19,974 nucleotides of DNA from the NCBI GenBank assembly GCA_016098155.1, contig JAAAJB010000626.1, forward strand, positions 1 through 19,974, written 5' to 3'. Position 1 is the first letter of the stretch, and each line of letters begins with the position of its first letter. The notes below the pieces were generated by a model, which worked only from the letters and a program-made list of their open reading frames with translations, made no database searches and was not told where the DNA came from. Position numbers and translations under genes: made by a program. Positions 1-9,772 of the stretch are shown piece by piece. The DNA is from Actinomortierella ambigua. Its lineage: Eukaryota > Mortierellomycota > Mortierellomycetes > Mortierellales > Mortierellaceae.

Positions 1-812
1 GGTGCAAGGGGCACACCATGCAAAGGTGGTGAGCGGTGTCCCAAAATCAAGGGCCGTGCGCTAAAGAAGTCCTATGACGAAGCACCAGATGAAATCAGCA
101 TCAAGGAGGCAGGAATGACTTGCCAAAGGAGAACGCTTTTGATATTCCTGTTGCGGTGTTGTCTGCTTGTGCAACGACTAGGAACAGGGCCATAGCACCC
201 AGAAAGTAGATATAACTCGGTTTTTTAGGTCTATTTTATTTTGTGATGGACAATAGTGTGATCCAGGTAGCAGATAACTTGGATGGAAAAGAAGTGACAC
301 GTTGCTAGACATAGTGCGAACAAAATAGCTGTATCTCTCACCCCTTTCTTCATCCTTTTCCAGCTCTCCTCGTTGGCGGAACAACAGAAATGAGGAAGAA
401 TCCGAAAACAAAGGGGGTGATGATCGGAGAGGAATTAACAGAACAAGTGGGGCTCAGGAGGGGGTAGCAGAAGAATCAAGGGGTAGGGTTCGTACTGGTT
501 TTTGGCCTTTTTTTTTTGAAGCGTGTTATTTAATGGGCGCTCTAACATGATGGACACGAGCATTTGTCATCTGCTTTGATGTTTTTTTTTTCGCGCTTAA
601 GACGATATGTCTGTGCCAAAATTAACGAGTATTCAGTACACGAACCCTGCGCCCAGATTTATACTTGATTCTGTTCGGAGTGGACGGCTTCTTCTGGCGG
701 CTGCATCTCTACTTCTCCCTCTCTCTCCTTTCCTTCCCCAAAGGTGCTTTCTTTCATTATCAAGATAGCCATCTTGATAGCACTGTGAAGCCACAGCTGT
801 CTTGTTTACCTC
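1..812. repeat. Diverged direct repeat, unit A (truncated by window start)
   Basis: This stretch aligns by eye, in the same orientation, with ~2151-2905. Shared blocks include GTCCCAAAATCAAGGGCC near the start, CAAGGGGTAG near 479, a long near-identical block at ~684-736 (TTCTGGCGGCTGCATCTC then a CT-rich run), and the palindrome at 758-779. That palindrome has 8-nt arms TATCAAGA/TCTTGATA around a 6-nt loop. Insertions and deletions between the copies are not multiples of three and no open frame is shared, so the unit looks non-coding. Similarity ends near 810. The left end lies outside the window, so terminal repeats or target-site duplications cannot be tested. It could be a relic of a non-autonomous element or a segmental duplication. 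Confidence 0.75.
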
Positions 813-1376
813 TTTAGGGGTTACATACCAAACCCAATGGTGGGAAGCGCTTGGCGCCTGTTTTGCTGCATTGGATTGTCTCGGGTTCGGGTGATGGATT
901 AGAGCTGCCTTCCTTCACCTGCAAATCCAGTGGATGAATCAACAAATTCTTGACGACCTGTATTCCATAGCCAAACACAATTTCCCGCCATTCCTATCTC
1001 AATCGAACCACTCATAGTGCTCAAGGTGGTGGAGTACCGCAATTTAATGCTGTCGATGTAAATCGTGTAACACAACGACCACACGACGAAACGAAAGAAA
1101 CGAGGGAAAAAAGAGATACCCAGGAAGGTTGAAGCCTCTTAGGCTTTCAGAGTCCTATCTGTATTGGCTGACATACTCGCCAACAACTGTTCTATTATCA
1201 CCAGCCTCTACTATCGGCGAACGATCAAGACGCACACAGATGTACACATGTATACTCTACTCCATCGCAACCAAGCATTACCAAGCAAACAAACGTGGTT
1301 TTAATCATTTTTTTTCGCTTGTCAAACGCGAAAGACTCATTGAGGGCTAGGCCTGCGCAGATTCATCCACCGTCGT
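813..1376. other. Intergenic stretch, no gene seen
   Basis: Only short chance frames on both strands. A small hairpin (TTTCGC/GCGAAA, 9-nt loop) lies near 1314-1334, just downstream of the minus-strand secreted-protein gene, but there is no reason to call it functional in a fungus. Confidence 0.5.
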
Positions 1377-1694
1377 CTATTTACAGAGCACGGACGATGC
1401 GTCGAACGAAAAAAGAATATCGGCTCCTTCACTACCAAAAGCCACGCGATCATCCTCTGAATTCGACGAGCAATCGTCACTCTCATAGAGGTAACAAACA
1501 CCAGCATCGGTCTTGCCTTCCGTGGCTACGATAACGGCATCGAATTTCTTGCACTCATGAGGAGTAGTGATATCAAAGTCGTGTGAGGTGCCCGCTTTAT
1601 CCGTGATCTTGATATTGAAGGCGTGCGCGAACGAACTCATGAAGGTAGTCGTGGCGATAGCAGCAATGGCGAGGAATGTCATGCGGTGTGTCAT
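1377..1694 (-). CDS. Small secreted four-cysteine protein
   Basis: A complete intronless frame of 105 aa. The ATG at 1694 has A at -3 (CCAAAATG) and the stop is at 1377. Residues 1-25 form a clear signal peptide: basic start MTHR, hydrophobic core FLAIAAIATTTF, and an AHA cleavage site before Phe26. The predicted mature part is ~80 aa, acidic, with four cysteines (48, 67, 75, 104), enough for two disulfides. It has no further membrane segment, so it should be released through the secretory pathway. I do not recognise the family. Size, signal peptide and even Cys count fit the broad class of fungal small secreted or effector-like proteins, which is a class and not a function. A second in-frame Met is at residue 5. 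The gene sits between the two copies of the duplicated non-coding unit. Confidence 0.7.
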   Translation of the reverse strand: MTHRMTFLAIAAIATTTFMSSFAHAFNIKITDKAGTSHDFDITTPHECKKFDAVIVATEGKTDAGVCYLYESDDCSSNSEDDRVAFGSEGADILFSFDASSVLCK

Positions 1695-1897
1695 TTTGGG
1701 GAACCTTGACTAATGAAAATAAGAGTGCGTTTGAGAATACGGTGAGCCAAAAGAAAAAAACGAAAAGGCATCAATGGCAAGGCCAATTTTCCTCTGCTTG
1801 TTTGGCCTACGGAACGAAGGGTATTCAGATGTAGCTGGGGCTGTGTGGAGTACTGTGGCGGATTTAGATGTGGGACATGGTTTGTGAATTTCGGTGG

Positions 1898-1904
1898 TTT
1901 TATA
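1898..1904 (-). promoter_or_regulatory. Possible TATA box of the secreted-protein gene
   Basis: Reads TATAAAA on the minus strand, about 200 bases upstream of the ATG at 1694. It is the only good TATA match seen upstream of this gene. It would imply a 5' UTR of roughly 150-170 nt. Based on sequence match only. Confidence 0.3.
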
Positions 1905-2150
1905 CGAAAGGAAGTCGCTTCAGGGGGCACCGGGAATCACTGAGATTGTTGACCTTGGTTAAGAAAAGGGGGATGGAGTGTGACCATTCCAGTCATGTAC
2001 GAGGAAGGGGCATCAACACTTGGTTGTTGGATGTCATGTATACAACATGCATAGCTCAAAGGGAACAACAACTCGTACATTAGGGCCTGGTTAGGCACAT
2101 GAACGAAGAACACCGCGAAGGGGGTCTCACAGCATTTAGGACAAACGGGA
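1905..2150. other. Spacer between secreted-protein promoter and repeat unit B
   Basis: No coding frame that starts with ATG and looks protein-like. A longer minus-strand frame crosses into the repeat but has biased, chance-like composition and is not matched in the other repeat copy. Confidence 0.4.
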
Positions 2151-2905
2151 GGTACAAGGTGCACGCCGTGAGAAGGTGGTGGATGGGGTCCCAAAATCAA
2201 GGGCCTTGCGCTAAAGACAAAACGACTCAGACACCAGCCAGATGACATCAACATGGAGGCAAGAATGACTTTACCAAAGGAGAACGTTTCTTTGAGACTA
2301 TTGTTGTAGCGGTGTCTGCCTGTGCAACGGCAAACTCTGACCTGGAGCATGGAGGACAGCCAGAGGGTAAGTGTTCTGCTCTTGAGGTTCTTTTTTGTGG
2401 ATAAGAGTGTTATCCAGGCAGCAGAAGTTCATATTTACGAATCTGCTGGTGTAGTGTTTCTTACTTATACAATCTCAATGGTATTGCACGGAAAAGGAGT
2501 GACAAAGCAGTCAGTCCTTGCTAGAAATATGATAGTGTCTTTCACCCCTGACTTCATCCCTCTCTGCTTCTTCTCACTGGCTGAACGACAGGATCAAGGA
2601 TAGGCGAAAACAGAGGGGACGATACCTGGGGAGGTAGTAACATAGCAAGTGGGGTTCAGGAGAGGGTAGAAAAATCAAGGGGTAGTGTTCGGGCCGTTTT
2701 CTATTTATCATAAAAAAAAGGCTCGAATTTTTAGGAGCGCCCTGACATACACTAGATTTTATCTAGAGTAAACGGCTTATTCTGGCGGCTGCATCTCTAC
2801 TTCTCCCTCTCTCTCTCTTCCTTCCCTGGAGGTGTTTTCATTTATTATCAAGACAGCCATCTTGATAGCACTGTGAAGTCCCAACCGTCTTGTTCTGTTC
2901 TTCTT
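2151..2905. repeat. Diverged direct repeat, unit B
   Basis: Second copy of the unit at 1-812, same orientation, about 2.15 kb downstream. The palindrome is kept at 2846-2867 with identical 8-nt arms, while its loop differs by one base (CAGCCA against TAGCCA). The block around 2766-2815 (TTCTGGCGGCTGCATCTC and the CT-rich run) is almost unchanged. The middle part (~2420-2480) carries an insertion relative to unit A. No shared open frame. Confidence 0.75.
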
Positions 2906-3112
2906 TGCTGATGAGGATTCGAAGACAAGGGTTGCAAAAAAAACAATGATACTTGACAAAAATAAAAGTACTGACCTCTAGCCCCTCATGTAACCTGCCT
3001 TTGGACTCGCCGTCCCCTTTGGATTTTTCACTTGTTATAGTGTGTAGTTTTATCTTGCATTTTCGCATCTGATTGTACCTTTAGCTCACCCTCCTCCTCC
3101 CTTTGTTTCCGT
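2906..3112. other. Spacer after repeat unit B
   Basis: A-rich and T-rich stretches only. Nothing resembling a gene. Confidence 0.4.
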
Positions 3113-3327
3113 AGCAGATACAACAGGTGGCCGTGTCTCGCAGATTGCGGACAGGTGCGCGCCGAAGAATGAAACCTTCTTTTGAGGCCCTTGAAAAAAA
3201 AATTAAAGTAACCGCCAGGAACAGACGCGCCTCAAAACAAAAAAAAATGGCGAAGCACATAACACTGGAAGAAAAAATAAAAGAGAGGGAGGACGCGGAA
3301 AGGATTGAACCCCCTTTCATGGGATAG
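3113..3327 (+). CDS. Possible orphan exon or coding relic, Lys/Arg-rich
   Basis: An open frame of ~70 codons follows an acceptor-like TTTCCGTAG and ends in TAG at 3327. Its product is strongly basic and helical-looking (motifs SFEALEKKIKV and ITLEEKIKERED). There is no in-frame ATG near the beginning, so it would have to be a terminal exon, but no convincing upstream exon is visible. It may be a relic of a mobile-element or hypothetical protein. Its 3' end overlaps the tRNA-like element on the other strand. Function unknown. Confidence 0.2.
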
Positions 3328-3393
3328 ATCTCCGAAGAGAATTGGCAATTGAAGAGATTTTGTTGCTGAGTTTGTAAATTGAGCTACGCGTCC
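3291..3393 (-). pseudogene. Degenerate tRNA-like Pol III element
   Basis: On the minus strand, GGACGCG (3393-3387) can pair perfectly over 7 bp with CGCGTCC (3297-3291), like an acceptor stem. TA then an A-box-like TAGCTCAATTT follow at the normal spacing. A perfect B-box GGTTCAATCC (GGTTCRANYC) lies at the normal distance from the 3' acceptor strand, with a T-stem of two G-C and three G-U pairs. About 10 nt downstream is TTTTATTTTTT, a plausible Pol III terminator. An ATCTC/GAGAT stem encloses 21 nt that could be a 7-nt loop (TTCAATT, anticodon CAA) plus a ~14-nt intron. Against a live tRNA: the D-loop lacks GG, the D-stem is poor, and there are about five extra bases before the anticodon stem. 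Best read as a tRNA pseudogene or tRNA-derived repeat head. Confidence 0.35.
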
Positions 3394-3479
3394 TTGAAAA
3401 CCCTTTGGTTCTCAAGGTATTTGTAGGGGGCGGGGGAGAGACCCTCATGAAGGATCTCCAATGTTGAAATTCCATATCG

Positions 3480-3681
3480 AAGTCTCGACCTCCGCAGGCG
3501 GATCGGTCTCGTTTTCGTTTACACTACGGTGTTTTACATGTTGATGGCGCAACAATCTTTGGAGCGCGGTCCTGGGGCGCACGTTGGCGTTTTGTAGCCC
3601 CTTTACCTTCAGTCTATTTATGTAGAAACCGTCAGATATGTTCCTTGCAGTTGAAAAAAAAAAAAGTCTCGACCTCCGCAG
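3480..3681. repeat. 18-bp perfect direct repeat pair
   Basis: AAGTCTCGACCTCCGCAG occurs at 3480-3497 and again at 3664-3681 with unrelated sequence between. In one minus-strand frame both copies read AEVET. The second copy is followed on the minus strand by a run of 12 T. Origin unknown. Confidence 0.6.
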
Positions 3682-4327
3682 CCAACCAAGAGATTTCATT
3701 GGAGTAGAGGAAGCGGCCCTGTTAACAGACGCTATTGTGCGTCTTTTGTGAAGAGTGCATTTTAACGCAGCACAGTGATGTCCGAAGCGATATCCAGGCG
3801 CAGAACGAGGACTAGATGTGCGACATATCTGCATAGATCGAAGCCCATGTCGGTCATGCAGGCCCAAGGGTCGCAGCTCGAGCAACAGCTGCAGTCAAGA
3901 CGCCGTCAGTCATCGTTTCAGCAGCGATCATCATAGCAACGACAACTCTAGCAGCAGCGACAATAAAGACGACAATAGCATTGACAGCATCATTCTCATT
4001 AGCAATCGAGAATTTGCGTTCTCTCGATCGACCGAAGAAGGGCGATGTTTGTACATACTCTAAGCGTGTGTACCGCCTCACTAGTCAAATGCGAGATATA
4101 CATGACAAATGCTACTGACTCTGATACGACAACTTACGGATATCATGTACCTTAGTACAAAGCCCGTCAACCGCTGGAAATCATGCGCGTGAGTAATTGT
4201 TCCTCTTGGGGTCTAATTATATTGGCAGCTGTCTGATTCCTTCCCACTGCCACTCACCCACAACCACCAGAAGCTACTTAGCGAATAATTATATATTACC
4301 ATTCCTTCACAAAAAACAACACTACTA
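3682..4327. other. Intergenic region downstream of the anoctamin gene
   Basis: No frame with convincing start and composition. A CAG/CAA-rich patch (~3880-3985) gives Ser/Asn-rich chance frames. The last ~50 bases before 4328 would be the 3' UTR of the minus-strand anoctamin gene. Confidence 0.4.
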
Positions 4328-7201
4328 TTAACTCCGGCTTTGCTGGCGCAACGACAGGCGATGGCGATGGCGCAGCGTATGATGCTCCTGGCTCTTCTGC
4401 TGGGTCAGCTCCTTGTTCCGGATCTTGCTCAGCCATGTGCCCTCCAATCCGCCTAGCACCGTACCCAGTTTGCCGTCTCCCTGGGCTGCACACCCACATC
4501 CACCGTGCTTGGCCAGCAGCGTCGTCAGGTCCTGCTCCTCATCGTCGTCATCATCGTCGTCATCACCCTCTTCATCGTCATTGTTGTCATTGTTATCCTT
4601 GCCGTCCTTGCTAGCACGTCTAGGACGCTGAGTCGTCGTCGAAGCCCCTCCAGCCTGCTTCTCATCGAGCCCTTGAGGCGACGTTGGCGATAAGATCGTC
4701 TCGTCCTCGTCACCGCTGTCGTCATCAGTGTCATCGTCCTCCTGGTCATCCAGGACCTCATCCAGAGCGGGCTCCTCTTCGTCTAATGCCAAACGCGTGT
4801 AGTAGCTCTCGCGCTCCACGGCCAATTTGACTGTTGAGGGCATGTCCGTGATCAGGTTCGACAGAATAATCTTGAGCATGATGATGAAGTGCTGTTGTTC
4901 ATATTTTTGGGGTTGTTGCCATTGTTGTTGTTGTTGTTGTTGCCATTGTTGTTGCCATTGTTGTTGTTGTTGAAGTTTCATGTTTTCATGAAAGAGAGAG
5001 AGAGAGAGAGAAAAGATACATGGATTGTTAGAGACTAGGGGTGAAACTTCTTTCATTGAGATACTCACTCACAGAGACACATTCAACAACCACCACAACA
5101 ACAACAAATACCTCATAGAGGAAGACGAATAGCAAGCGAGCAGCGAGCAAACCCAAGTTGACGGACGGGTTGTTGTCATCGACAACCGAGCAATCGACAG
5201 GGGTGCCGTTCGCAGTGACACAGACGCCATAGGTGTGGACCCAGGGGATAGCGCCAAAGAAGTGCTTCTCCATCCAAGTGGACTGGAACGTAATCAGGAT
5301 CGCGTTCGTCAGCACCGCAACGTGTGTAATCAGCGCCAAGATCTTGGACCAGCTTCCAATGTCCTGGGCCGACTGCGACACCGGCCGACGATGCTGGGTC
5401 AGCAGCTTGTATCCATCCACTCGGATCTCAATCAGGTTGTTCAGCAGCGCAAAGATGGGCGCAATTGGGAATGCCGTCACAAACAAGGTGCAGAAACCGA
5501 ATTGGATCACTTTTTGTGTTTTTAAAAGGACGAAAGAAAGATGTAAAAAGGGTTCCGTGTGAGTAGGGTTATTAGAAACGACCAAAAGTTTCATACAGCA
5601 AAGCATGAAAGACACGGTGATTACCTAGCTCACGATACTCCTCAAACATCTCAGGAGAGTAGGTAGGCAGTTTGTCGTCTTTGGTCCACTGAGGAGGCTT
5701 GACTTTGTTGGCTTTCTCTTTGTACTTGCCAACAAGTGTAGCCTTTTGAGCAAGCTCATTCTTTTGGTTCCAGTACCGGTGGAAGAGTCTACATGTAAAA
5801 AAAAAAAAAAAAAATGTTTAATGAGTGGATCAATGCTTTTCTATGCACCGCAAAAAAAAACCATTTAACAACCACTTCTCCAAGGATGATAGGAACTTAC
5901 GGGATAGCAACCTCCTGGACTTGGTTGAGAAACTGCTTACCCACAAACACAATGGCAAGCTGGATCGTTAGATCAGCCATGCAGGAACCGTCACACCAGT
6001 CAGCGAACTCTGCTCCAAGTAAAGTCCTACCAAGCTAAATTTCCAGGAAAAGTAAAAGTTCTATCGAGTAAGATCATCTGTGGTGTTGATGGAACGATAG
6101 CTCCGTCAGCAAGAAAAAGGGTGTCTCTTACCGTATCCTTAAAGTACGCAATGTAAAACAGGGACGAATAAAAGTTGACGAAATCGAACAGGAAGCGCTT
6201 CAGAATCAAGGAATCTGGAAAAGAAGAAAAGAACGTATTTTGCTCGTGTGTTAGAAGAGGAATTGCCCCTTTATGTATGAATTCATCTACGACGAAAAGA
6301 ATCCTTTTATGCTTACCCTCATACTGGGTCCTTCGTTTGTGATTCTCGGCATCGGTCAAAATTCTCGCCACTTTAGCATAGACCTACGGTGGAATAGTAG
6401 TTGATTGGTAGGAATAGTAAGAGAAGTGAATCAAAGCGTGAGGTTATTGTCGATATTGAACCCTCTCAAGATCAAAAGGCGCAAAAAAAATTGAAGAGAA
6501 AAACTTACAGTGCCAAGAAGGACAATGACCACCAAGTTGAGCACGGCTGTAATGACAGTGACAGCGTTGGAATTCATACCGGCTGCACCCTTTTCAGCCT
6601 GCTTCCTCTTCAGCCAAATATTGAACACCATGAGAGATCCGACAGAGACGATGACAATACCAATCTTTTGATTCAGTCCAGCGAAGAAGAAAAAATTATA
6701 AAAGTGTGAGATCTAGGCACTCCTTTGACCAACATCATAGATGTAAATCCATTTCAGCCCTATAACAAGAACAATGGCAACAACAATAACAAAAGAATAA
6801 CTTACTGCAACAACGACAACAATAACACTCATGAAAAGCGTTACCAGCTGCTTATACCGCGGGTAATACAACTCCTGTTTGCCCGTGATGGGGGAGATGC
6901 GAGCACCTGTCGGCTTAAACTGCGGGCGAGCACGTTCGCGACGTTCATAGTCGAGCATGTTCCAGCGATAGGCGAGTACGTTGCTCTTACGCTTCCAAAA
7001 CTCATAAAACATCGTCGACCAGATCGACATGAAGATTGTATACGGCAGTGTCAGTGGATTGTCGAAAATATTAATCAAAAGTTGCTTCTTGTCCGTCTCT
7101 GTGAGGTCCATGCCTGCCAGAGCAAAATAGTGGATGATGCCGAAAATCAAAAACAGGGTGCCGACAATCGCCGCTGACCAAAGCCAACGTGTGTAGTGCT
7201 C

Positions 7202-7236
<35 letters not shown>

Positions 7237-9772
7237 TGTTCAGAAACTCCCTTAATGCACACCATATAGAGCATCCAGTATTGTAGGGCAGTGCCCACAG
7301 ATAAAAAAAGCAAGTCGGGGGAAGGAGGGGTCTCCCTTACCAATCCAAGCAAAGTAAAGGGCGATCTTTTCGCCAAAGTAGAAGCGGATCTCCTCGAGTG
7401 GTTGCGAGCGCCAGCTCCGTACCCAACTGTGGTACAGCTGGGTACGACGATTCGGGTGGGGCTTGACCTTTGACTTGTACGAACCATCGTGCAACGTAAA
7501 CATGTCTGTCACTGCCTTATTCTTCATCACATACTGCAGTGCAAGACGATCGCCACGGCGTGTGTGGATCTTCGCGTAGATGATGATACTTTCCGTCTAA
7601 TTAAAAAAAAATGAAAAAGGAATTAAAATCGTGATAGAGGATAAGGCATCCATGTCAAGGTTAAACAGCTTCTACATCGCAGAGATAGCTCATATCCACC
7701 CACGTACCAGAGCACCACGTTGGCCAGTGCCAAAGAATCCATCGCGACCATCCTTTCCGATTCTGGACCCGACACCGTTGCCGGCAGCGGTGACACCGCC
7801 TCCATGGCGGACAATGTCACTCCAGCGACGGTTCCTCTCCGCCAAGGCATACTGGCGTAGCTGACTGGCCTTGAATGGCAGAGATTCGGGGCGCAGAGGC
7901 AGTGAAACATTGTCAGCCCGATGAATCAAGTTGGCCAGGAATAAGGGTAGGTACCGGTGGGTCATCGGCAAGTCATTCTCTGTCCTCTTCTTGTTGATAG
8001 GTTGCTATTTTGACCGTTTTGAGAGAGAGAGAGAAACAAGATGTCAGGACAAGAGCTACGAGTGCGCCACACACCCAAGAATGGGGGTGAGGATATAAAA
8101 ATAAGGTTTTCCATTCTAAATGAATATGAACAGAGCAATGAAACATGCATGTTGACAAGCATCCTCGATAATAAAGTTCTTCGTCCTATGGAGTGCATTC
8201 ACAGGAGGCTGAGGGGGGGTTAAAAGGAAGGGGGGCACGAAATAGACTTACCGCGACTTCCGCCTTGTAACGCTGTCGCTGCGCCTCGACACAGAGACGC
8301 CAGAAGGGCGTGTAAACCTTGAGGTACATCTCCTCGCCATCAATATCCGGCTCCTCCTCAATGATCATGTTCTCCTTCATCAGAGCCTTCTTGAACCGAT
8401 ACCGCTCCTTCTCCAAACGTTCGTCCTCAATCTGGCGGGTCGACTTTGTGCCATCTGTCTCCGTCGGGACATCGATGTGCATCCACCCCAGCTGATGTGC
8501 GTCCTGCTTCTCCTGCTGCTTTTGCTCCTTTTGCTGCAGCTGCTCGATCGTCTGTTGTCGCTTCAGTGCCTCGACCTGGCGCTCCTGCTCCTCACGCTCG
8601 GCCCGACGGCGCTGGGCGGCACTGCTCTGGCTGTCAATCTCAATGTCGGACACGTTGGGTGCAGGGTCCAGGACGGGAGGCTCTTGCGAGACCTTGCGCA
8701 GATGTTCAGGGATCGGGTATTTGAACACCATGTCGAACGCCTGTGTCTCATAGACAATGTTGGCCAACGCATCGGCCGACTGGTATTCATCTGTTTGTGT
8801 GTTTTGTGTTTTTGTTTGTTGTTGGATTTGGAGTGGTAGGAAAGAGGGGGGGATGTTTTCCCGAATCCAAAAAAAAAAGATATCGGAGGTTTGATCGCCT
8901 GTGTAAGTTACTTCGTTGTTGAACCAGGTAACGATAGACTGAGTCCAAAGGCTAAAAATGTCTCCCCTCACCCCCCTCTCTCCCTCTCTCTCTATCGTTC
9001 TCTTTCTCTCGCACACACACGCACACAGGCACTCTCTCTACCGTCTCTTCCCACGTGTTAGTCCACCCTCAGCAAGGCAATGAATGCAGCACTGCTTACC
9101 AAACGCATCAATAACATCATCAACCGTAGCGGTTGGGTTTTCACGCTTATAGAGCAGGATGGCATCCAAGAGGGCCACATCCGAGGCATAAAACAGCGAC
9201 AGGACGCGCTTTCCCCCCAACGACCGGGTCACGAATCGATTGGGTTCATGACCAGGCACATGGCGAGGACACGGCACTTTGCTGCCGCCATTAGCAGCGC
9301 CGTTGCTGTTGTTGCTGTTGATGATGTTGTTGTTGTTGTTGTTGTTATCGACAGGATTGGCCCTGTTGGACCGCCGATTCCGACGACGCGATCGGCCAGG
9401 CGCGTGAGGGACAGGCACAAAGGGTCCTGAAACCTGGCCCGTCGCATTGGACGTGGATGGATTGGACCGTGGATTGTCCCGCTGCTGCTGCGATAGAACA
9501 GCGAGATCAATCACCGTGTTCTGATGGACATGATATCAGTGGGGGGGGTAGAGTGATGGCGAGGTGGGAAACAAGAGTGAGGAAGAGGAATAGAGAGGGG
9601 CTGTGTGAGATTCAACTTGTACTAGACTGTGCGTGGCATGCGCTGTGTTGCAACTAGAGTTCGATGTGGATGAACGACGAGGGCTGTAAGGTCCTTGAGG
9701 GCTGTAAGGTCGTTGAAGCTTCTTATTTTTATTTTTTACCTCATCCGAACGATGGTGGGGGTTCATGCTCAT
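4328..9772 (-). CDS. Anoctamin/TMEM16-family Ca2+-activated lipid scramblase or channel
   Basis: Thirteen exons, listed 5' to 3': 9772-9740, 9520-9100, 8790-8252, 7989-7708, 7596-7341, 7200-6806, 6664-6509, 6383-6317, 6214-6132, 6034-5901, 5788-5625, 5509-5112, 4891-4328. All introns are GT-AG and phases match throughout. The CDS is 3,492 nt, giving 1,163 aa, longer than ascomycete TMEM16 proteins. The start MSMNPHHRSDE is the only ATG that splices in frame into exon 2. Residues 1-150 are low complexity with an RRRNRR patch and an Asn run; ~160-480 is the cytoplasmic region with a charged coiled stretch (~200-260). EKIALYFAW and HYTRW lead into the first membrane helix (~518-540), followed by the family motif FWKR and about ten helices up to ~970. 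Ca2+-site residues are kept: N781 and E785 (LNQVQE), E839 and E842 (EYRE), E871 and D875 (EIRVD). The tail (977-1163) is acidic, then basic. In this family, Ca2+ opens a groove for lipids or ions at the plasma membrane or ER. Scramblase versus channel cannot be told from sequence. Exon 4 may start at 7986 instead of 7989. Confidence 0.93.
4912..4972. repeat. TTG/TTGCCA triplet repeat in anoctamin intron 12
   Basis: Imperfect (TTG)n interrupted three times by CCA, in the last intron of the minus-strand anoctamin gene. On the coding strand it reads CAACAATGG-type repeats and would encode Gln with interspersed Trp if retained, in frame with the last exon. Confidence 0.85.
7205..7233. repeat. 29-nt poly-A tract (poly-T on the transcribed sense) at a 3' splice site
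   Basis: A pure A run on the plus strand. In the anoctamin pre-mRNA it is 29 U directly before AUAG, the acceptor of exon 6. Length is likely polymorphic or prone to sequencing error. Confidence 0.85.
8971..9030. repeat. CT/CA-rich microsatellite in anoctamin intron 2
   Basis: Runs of (CT)n and (CA)n within the 309-nt intron between exons 2 and 3 of the anoctamin gene. Confidence 0.7.

Noticed and set aside
758..779. Palindrome as a transcription terminator
   Set aside because: A bacterial-type reading does not apply in fungal nuclear DNA, and there is no adjacent T run.
1937..2350. 137-codon minus-strand frame overlapping repeat unit B
   Set aside because: Not preserved in the other copy, where indels break the frame, and composition is chance-like.
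3445..3885. 146-codon minus-strand frame
   Set aside because: Starts from a non-ATG codon, crosses a homopolymer run and shows no recognisable motif.
6725..7177. 150-codon plus-strand frame
   Set aside because: Antisense to anoctamin exon 6, whose family motifs are unmistakable.
9512..9514. GTG as start codon for the anoctamin N-terminus
   Set aside because: An acceptor CATCAG just upstream and a phase-matched 11-codon ATG exon at 9772-9740 give a normal eukaryotic start.
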